From assembly GCA_051530055.1 (NCBI GenBank), contig JBMGUZ010000052.1, positions 1 to 20,141 on the forward strand: 20,141 nt of DNA, written 5' to 3'. Below, piece after piece: positions 14,093 through 20,141 of this stretch (position 1 is the first letter of the stretch; each line of letters starts with the position of its first letter). The DNA comes from Neoechinorhynchus agilis (taxonomy: Eukaryota > Acanthocephala). A program made the position numbers and the translations under genes. The notes beneath the pieces are model-generated. The model was not told the DNA's origin. It made no database searches and saw only the letters and a list, made by a program, of their open reading frames with translations.

Positions 14093-16141
14093 ATGAAAAT
14101 GGATAATTATATTCGATTCATTTTCTATTGCACAAAAGCCCTCGGAAGTGCTTCGCTTAAAATAGTTGATATTTTCATCGAGGGCTCCATTGGCAATTTG
14201 GTTACACATCTTTTCATCGGCGCCTCTTTGTGTGTTTTGTCCAAGAAAAATGGTGGGATTCGTCCCATCGCCATTGGCTGCACTTTGCGTAGGTTAGCCG
14301 CGAAAGTTTTATGCAGGAGAATCTCCGATGAAACGGGAGAATTTTTAGGATTCTGTCAGTTAGGTTGCTGCACTCCTTGTGGAGTTGAAGCGGTCGTGCA
14401 TGCTCTGCGAAAATTTATCCCCCAAAGAACAAAGAAAACAGCAATTCTGAAAGTAGATTTTAAAAATACTTTCAATACTTTGAAAAGGGAAACAATGTTA
14501 AAAGCGATTGAGGATGTCGTCCCAAAGGCTTACCCCTATTTCTGGAGAGCAAATGCTAAACATACGCCACTGCTGTACAACGACAAAATAATTTGGTTGC
14601 AGAGTGGTGTACAACAGGGAGATCCACTCGGCCCCATAGGCTTCTCCGTCGCAGTAAATGATCTTGCCCATTCAATGTTTTCTCCTTTCAACGCTTGGTA
14701 CTTGGACGATGGCACACTCGGTGGCGATCCAAGTGTTGTTTTGAGCGGCCTTCAAAGGATCGTGAATGAAGCTGACCGCTTGGGGATAGAAATAAATCCC
14801 CAAAAATGCGAACTTCTCATCCTGAACGCAACTGAAAACGAGCGCTCTCAAATCTCTAGCGATTTTGAATCAGTTGCTCCTGGTCTAGGTTTGATCACCC
14901 TTGACCAGCTCACACTCCTCGGGAGCTGGGTTCTTGCTGAGAATGTTGCGAAGGACCTGCGCGCACAAATCCCGAAAATGGAATTGCTCTGCGGCCGAAC
15001 TTCTGAGCTTTCGGCACATTAGGGTCTCTTCTTGATCAAGAATTGCCTCTATATGCCAAAATTGCTTCATAAGAGCAGCTCCATGTTTCGGAGAAGACAA
15101 ATTGTTAGGAGAGCTCGACGGGGTAATTCGTAAGCAGCTGGAACATATATTGAATGTCAAATTTTCTGACACAGGTTGGCGACAGGCTACTTTTCCCACG
15201 ACTTATGGTGGTTTGGAAGTTCGCACCACTTCAGACGTCGCTTTACCTGCCTTTCTCTCCTCTTGCCGGGCAAGTAAAGTCTATGTCGATGCCACTTTAG
15301 GCATACCAGTGAAGGATTTGATCTTTGCCACGGGATTATCTCAATGGCATCAATTGACAGGCATCAACCAGCTCCCCGCAAATGAATGCAAACAGTCGTC
15401 TTGGGACATTCCTCTTGTTTAGAAGATTCACAACTCTTTCAAAGATCTTCTGGATGAGGTGTCTCAGGTCCGGCTGTTAGCCTGTTCCACGAAGGAGTCG
15501 GGAGCGTGGTTGAATGCTCTCCCTGTAGGGAAACTTGGAACTCTCCTTGCTGACTCAGTCGTCAGGATCGCCGTATCCTTGAGATTAGGCCTGCCGATTT
15601 GCACCCCGCATCGCTGCCGCTGAGGCACTATAGTGGACTCTTCGGGGAGACACGGTCTCATATGCAAGACGTCAGCTATTTCCAAGGCATGCTGAAATCA
15701 ATGCCATTCTGAGAAGGACTCTAAAAACGCTTTCCCTCCCAAACATTCTAGAACCCACTAATCTTTGTAGATTAGATGATGGCGTGACCGTCTTTCCTTA
15801 TCGGGAGGGAAAATGTTTGTTGTGGGATGCAACTCGTGTGGACACGTTGGCAAACTCCAACATCAGCCACTCGAAAAAAGGTCCAGGAGGAGAGGCGACG
15901 GCTGCAGAGGATCAGAAATGCTCAAAATACAGGGAGCTAATCCGAAATTACCATTTTGTCCCCTTCGGTGTGGAAACGTACCTTGGGAGGGTCGGCACTA
16001 GCCCTCCTCGTGAAGGACTTGGGGAAACGAATTCACGCGGCGACTGGAGAGCCAAGATCGACGTCGTTCTTGACGCAAAAAATAAGCATTGCGGTGCAGC
16101 GGGGCATTGCGGCTAGCATTTTGGTCAGCGCCGATGAATAG
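14093..16141 (+). mobile_element. Non-LTR retrotransposon (LINE) copy, 5'-truncated, reverse transcriptase plus endonuclease-like C-terminus
   Basis: The first open frame (14093-15022) holds a reverse transcriptase: finger region GGIRPIAIGCTLRRLAAKV, motif A AILKVDFKNTFNTLKR, motif B SGVQQGDPLGPIGFSVAV, motif C WYLDDGTLGG, then LGIEINPQKCELLIL. It breaks near 15020 and goes on in another frame from 15102 (GWRQATFPTTYGGLEVR) to a stop at 15420, then past further stops to a Cys/His segment near 15590-15665 (ICTPHRC, VDSSGRHGLIC). Later come LDDGVTVFPYREGKCLLWDA (about 15772-15831, resembling a PD-(D/E)xK restriction-like endonuclease) and GEPRSTSFLTQKISIAVQRG (about 16046-16105), a conserved tail of this group. 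At least one frameshift and several stops make it non-functional. The clade is not assigned; the C-terminus suggests the restriction-like-endonuclease LINEs. No 5' region is left. Confidence 0.85.
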
Positions 16142-16316
16142 GAGCGGAGAGGTTGTAAACAATGCATAGATAAATTGTATACAACTAAATTTATGATAGA
16201 AAAAAAATATTTCTTTTATTTTTACAAGAGGTAATTTTTTTATGTTAACACAATCACTTGGAATTTGCTTTTCGATTTCTATGAATTAATTTTAATGCAT
16301 GTTTTTTTTATTAAGA
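16142..16316. other. AT-rich junction between the LINE tail and the palindrome
   Basis: AT-rich, with A and T runs. It may include the LINE 3' untranslated tail; no target-site duplication was identified. Confidence 0.4.
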
Positions 16317-16349
16317 CACCCAAATTTCACTAATTATAAAACGAGCACA

Positions 16350-16355
16350 TTTATT
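16350..16355 (-). terminator. Poly(A) signal of the left eIF3e-like gene
   Basis: AATAAA on the minus strand, 28 nt after the stop codon. It mirrors the signal at 17629-17634. Confidence 0.55.
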
Positions 16356-16382
16356 TCTTAAGCTTAAAACTAACCAAAGCGT

Positions 16383-16820
16383 TCAATTGAGACCAGTACA
16401 CACCACCATTCCAGTTTCGTCAAACTTTCCAGTCAGTTGTTTGTTTGCAATGAGTTCTTCTATGAGGCTTTTTGTTTCCTCTACGGACGTCTGCATTGCG
16501 TTGGCGACGATTTCAATTGACACTTTGTGATGTATTCTAAAGTATCTTTCCAAAAAAACTCTTTTTGCATTGTCCACGAAATCTTTCAGTTTTGGTTCCA
16601 GCGTTTCGTCCGACTTTATGAATTCGACTGATTCTGCTAAATATTTACCAGCTTCTTTAAAATCGAATTGAACAAATATACAAATGAAAAAATGATGGAT
16701 GGGATCGTTTCTAAATGCGATCCTTCGTTGCTGATGGTGATAAAAGTCTGCTATCGTGTTGATAAGATCAAAATTCTGACCACATTGAATCATTGCATCG
16801 ATTGCGTATTCGACAGTCAT
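16383..16820 (-). CDS. Stand-alone PCI-domain protein, eIF3e C-terminal-like, 145 aa (left copy)
   Basis: The frame extends upstream without ATG to a TTG at 16907, but the promoter (TATA at 16874-16880) lies inside that extension, so I place the start at the ATG at 16818-16820. The protein begins MTVEYAIDAMIQCGQNFDLI. Residues 39-58 DPIHHFFICIFVQFDFKEAG match eIF3e DPITEFVECLYVNFDFDGA. Residues 80-100 (DFVDNAKRVFLERYFRIHHK and the V after it) match [20 protein letters not shown], and the winged-helix part VSIEIVANAMQTSVEETKSL matches [20 protein letters not shown]. eIF3e is a 445-aa subunit of translation initiation factor 3; only its PCI region is here, without the N-terminal helical repeats and the C-terminal tail. 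The product may assemble into or compete with an eIF3-like complex, but that is inference. It differs from the right copy at four residues. Confidence 0.72.
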   Translation of the reverse strand: MTVEYAIDAMIQCGQNFDLINTIADFYHHQQRRIAFRNDPIHHFFICIFVQFDFKEAGKYLAESVEFIKSDETLEPKLKDFVDNAKRVFLERYFRIHHKVSIEIVANAMQTSVEETKSLIEELIANKQLTGKFDETGMVVCTGLN

Positions 16821-16873
16821 TTTTGGACAGAACTGATAGTGATTGAGAGTAAAAGTTTGAACCGAGAGTTGAC

Positions 16874-16908
16874 TTATATACTGGGTTTCGTTAGTCTTCG
16901 CAGCCAAT
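16874..16908 (-). promoter_or_regulatory. CCAAT and TATA boxes of the left eIF3e-like gene
   Basis: On the minus strand ATTGG (inverted CCAAT) at 16904-16908 and TATATAA at 16874-16880, about 54 nt before the ATG at 16820. Identical in layout to the right copy. Confidence 0.65.
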
Positions 16909-17075
16909 CAGAGTTCAGGATTTCCCTTGTTGGGTTGCACATTGCCAAAAACCGGAAATTCCCACCAATACCCGCAGCGATGCCATGCCTGCAAATTCAA
17001 AAATTCGCTGCGGGTATTGGTGGGAATTTCCGGTTTTTGGCAATGTGCACCCAACAAGGGAAATCCTGAACTCTG

Positions 17076-17110
17076 ATTGGCTGCGAAGACTAACGAAACC
17101 CAGTATATAA
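17076..17110 (+). promoter_or_regulatory. CCAAT and TATA boxes of the right eIF3e-like gene
   Basis: GATTGGCTG (inverted CCAAT, ATTGG at 17076-17080) and TATATAA at 17104-17110. The ATG follows at 17164, leaving room for a start site about 30 nt after the TATA box and a short leader. The two promoters face away from each other across the palindrome centre. Confidence 0.65.
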
Positions 17111-17163
17111 GTCAACTCTCGGTTCAAACTTTTACTCTCAATCACTATCAGTTCTGTCCAAAA

Positions 17164-17601
17164 ATGACTGTCGAATACGCAATCGATGCAATGATTCAAT
17201 GTGGTCAGAATTTTGATCTTATCAACACGATAGCAGACTTTTATCACCACAAGCAACGAAGGATCGCATCCAATAACGATCCCATCCATCATTTCTTTAT
17301 TTGTATATTCGTTCAATTCGATTTTAAAGAAGCTGGTAAATATTTAGCAGAATCTGTCGAATTCATAAAGTCGGACGAAACGCTGGAACCAAAACTCAAA
17401 GATTTCGTGGACAATGCAAAAAGAGTATTTTTGGAAAGATACTTTAGAATACATCACAAAGTGTCAATTGAAATCGTCGCTAACGCAATGCAGACGTCCG
17501 TAGAGGAAACAAAAAGTCTCATAGAAGAACTCATTGCAAACAAACAACTGACTGGAAAGTTTGACGAAACTAGAATGGTGGTGTGTACTGGTCTCAATTG
17601 A
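17164..17601 (+). CDS. Stand-alone PCI-domain protein, eIF3e C-terminal-like, 145 aa (right copy)
   Basis: Same protein as the left copy, with K for Q at residue 30, S for F at 36, N for R at 37 and R for G at 137. The frame is open upstream to TTG at 17077, but the TATA box lies within it; the first ATG, in context AAAAATG, is chosen. Two codons of three around residues 34-38 differ, while elsewhere the differences are silent third-position changes (about ten by hand), as expected if the protein is under selection. It has no introns, whereas other genes here have many, so the founding copy may have been a retrocopy of part of the eIF3e mRNA that gained a promoter. The full eIF3e gene is not in this window. 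Confidence 0.72.
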   Translation: MTVEYAIDAMIQCGQNFDLINTIADFYHHKQRRIASNNDPIHHFFICIFVQFDFKEAGKYLAESVEFIKSDETLEPKLKDFVDNAKRVFLERYFRIHHKVSIEIVANAMQTSVEETKSLIEELIANKQLTGKFDETRMVVCTGLN

Positions 17602-17628
17602 ACGCTTTGGTTAATTTTAAGCTTAAGA

Positions 17629-17634
17629 AATAAA
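17629..17634 (+). terminator. Poly(A) signal of the right eIF3e-like gene
   Basis: AATAAA 28 nt after the stop codon. Confidence 0.55.
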
Positions 17635-17667
17635 TGTGCCTCGTTTTATGATTAGTGGAATTCGGGT

Positions 17668-17857
17668 GCCGTCCGGAATGCAGACAACGATATCCGCTTT
17701 TATTTAAAGACGCCCACCGGCTTCAATTGTCGCATCTTCAGCTGAGTAAATATCCAAACCCACAGAATCGCGACTACCTCGAGTTGGAGGAGTCGCATTG
17801 TCTGATTTTAGGAAATATCCAAGTCCACGATCATTAGCCTTGTGATTCATCCAAAAT
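17668..17857 (-). pseudogene. Broken duplicate of the dUTPase 5' end
   Basis: About 190 nt matching 13480-13668 with about eight differences by hand count (about 96% identity). It starts at an ATG at 17848-17850 and reads MNHKANDRGLGYFLKSDNAT, then motif I changed to SRDSVGLDIYS, and meets a TAA right after GGRL (about codon 49). The copy ends abruptly at the palindrome arm, so the rest of dUTPase is missing. Beyond 17857 the flank is unlike that of the intact gene. It is not functional. Confidence 0.92.
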
Positions 17858-17929
17858 CACATACATAAGATTCATTCGAAGGAAGACATTGGATAATTAA
17901 CCGACATAATTTATGTGTAGGAATAATTA

Positions 17930-18870
17930 TAATTCGAAAGTAATAAAGTTATATCACCGCTGTCCGTTTAAGCGCTTCTTTCCAGGAGTAAGGGAGTTTG
18001 CTCAATCTCTTGAAAAGTGCTAATGTACTTTAATCGTTATTCGGGGGTCATCCTATAGAGTAAAAAACTAGGCCCGAGATTGCTCAAGAGTTCCAAATGT
18101 TTCTGGTATCATGAGAGCCGAGTCCAAGTTAAAATGCTCTTCTGGATTTAAGCTTAGCGACAGGTAAGAGTTTTTTGAATTTGCGGAGGTCGTAGGGTGT
18201 ATCCCAAGATTGTGATCTTATTAGAAACTGACGACGAGGTCAGATTAAGAAATTGTTTATAAAATTCGCGAGCACGTTGTTTATCAAAAATCGACTAAGG
18301 TTTTGAAATAAATTTCGTCCTTAAAGGGTTGAGTGACAGACCCATCTGAAAGAGAATAGAATTAAGACATGACAGTAAATCTGAGAGTTTCTTTATAGCT
18401 GCCAGGTAGTTCGTTTCCTTGATCACCGCATTGAAATCGTCTGCATATAGGGTCAATTCATTGCAGACTGCCGTTCTTAAGCAGAAACTGGGAAGCCAAT
18501 CAGAAGAGGATGAGTGAGAGTGGGGACACTTGCGGAACTCCTTTTGTTTGATGATAAATCTTGTGAGATGTGTCATCTTGATAAAAAAATTGCTTAGACT
18601 TCATAGTGTTGTGCACTCGTGCAACTAGTTTATTAGGGAAGTGAAAATAACGAAGGATCTATATTATAAAAGCGATATCAATATTATCAAAAGCCTTAGA
18701 GATATCGAAGGAAATTAAAATGTTCATTGACTTCTGATTCGAATTAAAATTAGTGATAATTTCAGACAAAGCCGTCTGAACGGATTTATGGGGTAAAAAA
18801 TGATGGCATCTGCGCTCAATGCAGTCATTATTTGAGGCAAAAAGTAAAAAACGCTTTAGCTAGTGATCGT
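17930..18870 (-). mobile_element. Decayed LINE reverse transcriptase fragment (second family)
   Basis: Read on the minus strand in several frames: HHFLPHKSVQTALSEI (about 18810-18760), motif A ISFDISKAFDNIDIAFI (about 18712-18665), GVPQVSPLSH (about 18550-18520, motif B region), LYADDFNAVIKETNY with the YADD box at 18436-18447, then LSLNPLRTKFI and ILGYTLRPPQIQ further on. The order and spacing are those of a CR1/Jockey-like reverse transcriptase (GVPQGS, YADD), a different family from the copy at 14093-16141. Several stops and frame changes make it a dead remnant. Both ends are unclear. Confidence 0.75.
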
Positions 18871-20141
18871 TCGAAGTTTGAACCAGCGAGTTCTGAGTGG
18901 ATATGGGACGAACATCTCCACCGGCTACAACCTTTTCTCCTTCGTTTTTGCTGAGAAAAATACGCTTCGAGAGGTTCATATGAGCAATATGACCATAACT
19001 TTAGCGGTGTCGGCCACATTGACCTTGTCGAGTACATTCGTGGATTTCGAGCATATTGATGAGCACTTATCGGAAATTTTATCTCTTGATCTCTCCCATT
19101 GAACAATATCAGAGGCTTAAAGATCATGGCGTCTTGGTTTGACAGGTAAGAAAACTGCATATAATGCGGGTAAGCATTCTTCAGAATGAAAGCCACAAAG
19201 AGTTTTCCCCACTTTGTTGAGGCCTCAGGTTTTAATCCATGATTCAGCCGCTTGCTGCCAATTTTATGGACAACGCGCCACCGTTGAGAAGATTTTTGAA
19301 GGAATGATTTGATCCTACCTCTATCCTCGTTCAGTTGGAAACGAGCTCTACAAGGCCACTATAATGCTGACCAGAATTTAATTCCTCCCGTAAAGGCAAA
19401 GAGCACGCGGGGTTTCATCGAAGCAATTAATTTGCTTTAGTTTGGAAGTCACTAATGGCAGAAATTAAAAATTGTTTATCTCACAAAGTGTAGCATTCCT
19501 GTTGCTGGTAAAAAATAATTTTAAAGCCGTATTAAAAAAGATGAACGTTTGGGAATAATAGTTTAGGAGATTTTAATCAAAACTCCACACGATACCATCG
19601 TGGCCAGCTCTTCGGAAAAGGGATCTCTGGGAGACATCGAGTGGTCTAATTGCACATCTCCTCCTCCATAAGCATAGTTCCAAATAGGACAAAAAGAATG
19701 GCGACTGAAAGGTGAGGAAATAATGTCAATGGAATCGGTTGCCCTTATTACTGCACGCAGCCATTTCTGGATCATAAAAGTTTCCGAAGATAAAATCTAT
19801 CTCGGAAATGCAGCAAACAAAAATAGCCGAGACCTGTAGCTGGATTGAAAAAGTAAAAAATTAAAAAAGGGGAAACCAAAAAGGCCGCAAACAATTCAAA
19901 ACGTGAGAGTACCGCTTGCGTAACTTACAAGCAGAAAGCCATTGGACGGACGTTCATTGATCGCAGTTGAAAAAACTTGCAAATAACGAAAGACAATAAA
20001 CTGAATTGTCAACCCCGAAAGCAAAACTTACAAGCAATTATTCAACCCAAAACAATCCATAGGACACACACAAACTCACTAACGCTCGTACTGGAGAATG
20101 TCTTTTTGCGAACCTACTTCTTCCGGCATCGATGCTACGTC
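18871..20141. other. Unresolved region
   Basis: There are no convincing genes. An open frame at 18863-19102 (plus) and its antisense at 18828-19196 have no recognised family. Near 19555-19620 the plus strand reads NNSLGDFNQNSTRYHRGQLF, faintly like the GDFN motif of LINE AP-endonucleases, but the surroundings do not support it. Upstream parts of the minus-strand LINE may lie here but are too diverged to place. Confidence 0.4.

Larger units (their letters stand above)
16317..16980. repeat. Left arm of a large palindrome
   Basis: Reverse complement of 17005-17668, with a 24-nt spacer (16981-17004). The arms differ by one 1-nt indel near 16936, a few near the outer ends and about 16 substitutions in the coding part, by hand count. 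Each arm holds a complete small gene. Confidence 0.95.
17005..17668. repeat. Right arm of the large palindrome
   Basis: Inverted copy of 16317-16980. Its outer end touches the dUTPase 5' fragment at 17668 with at most a couple of bases of overlap. Confidence 0.95.

Noticed and set aside
17077-17163. 29-residue N-terminal extension of the eIF3e-like ORFs
   Set aside because: It starts at TTG, not ATG, and the TATA box lies inside it; the ATG at 17164 (and 16820 on the minus strand) is the better start.
16668-17316. Two 133-aa open frames antisense to the eIF3e-like genes (16668-17069 plus, 16915-17316 minus)
   Set aside because: They are mirror-image shadows produced by the palindrome, overlap the real genes and promoters, and match no family.
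19555-19620. LINE AP-endonuclease fragment with a GDFN motif on the plus strand
   Set aside because: Only the four-residue motif fits; neighbouring catalytic motifs are absent, and the nearby LINE lies on the other strand.

Overview
The window looks like animal nuclear DNA from an invertebrate with a compact, AT-rich genome. The clearest gene has 12 exons, and eight of its eleven introns are only 40-52 nt. Ten of its eleven 3' splice sites end in TAG and none in CAG, unlike the TTTCAG consensus of Caenorhabditis. A nematode outside the Rhabditida, or another small-intron invertebrate, would fit; the sequence alone does not settle the phylum.

Layout. (1) 3-485: 3' part of a small heat-shock protein gene with two tandem alpha-crystallin domains, the second apparently broken. 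(2) About 976-2440: coding-like pieces with good splice donors, an unidentified and possibly decayed gene. (3) 2872-3956: two foldback (inverted-repeat) elements and a degenerate short repeat. (4) 4143-9502: a complete gene for vitamin K-dependent gamma-glutamyl carboxylase (GGCX), rebuilt here by hand as 12 exons and 738 aa. Its introns hold a part-exon duplication, a seven-copy minisatellite and two more foldback elements. (5) 10395-12632: an intronless 745-aa multi-pass membrane protein of the STRA6 (retinol-uptake receptor) family, with a 66-aa ORF just upstream. (6) 12964-13036: tRNA-Arg(CCT). Facing it is a complete dUTPase gene on the minus strand (13219-13662), and a 126-bp tandem duplication joins the two. 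(7) 14093-16141: a 5'-truncated, decayed non-LTR retrotransposon with a reverse transcriptase and a C-terminal endonuclease-like part. (8) 16317-17668: a large palindrome (two arms of about 660 bp, 24-nt centre) carrying two head-to-head copies of a 145-aa PCI-domain gene related to the C-terminal part of translation factor eIF3e, each with its own CCAAT/TATA promoter and poly(A) signal. It abuts a broken copy of the dUTPase 5' end. (9) 17930-18870: remnants of a second LINE on the minus strand. 18871-20141 stays unexplained.

The genes do not form one pathway. The two large genes, GGCX and the STRA6-like gene, both concern fat-soluble vitamins (K and A) and lie in tandem less than 900 bp apart, which may be chance. 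The most unusual structure is the palindromic eIF3e-fragment gene pair. Its differences between copies are mostly silent, apart from one short cluster of amino-acid changes, which suggests that both copies were kept as genes.
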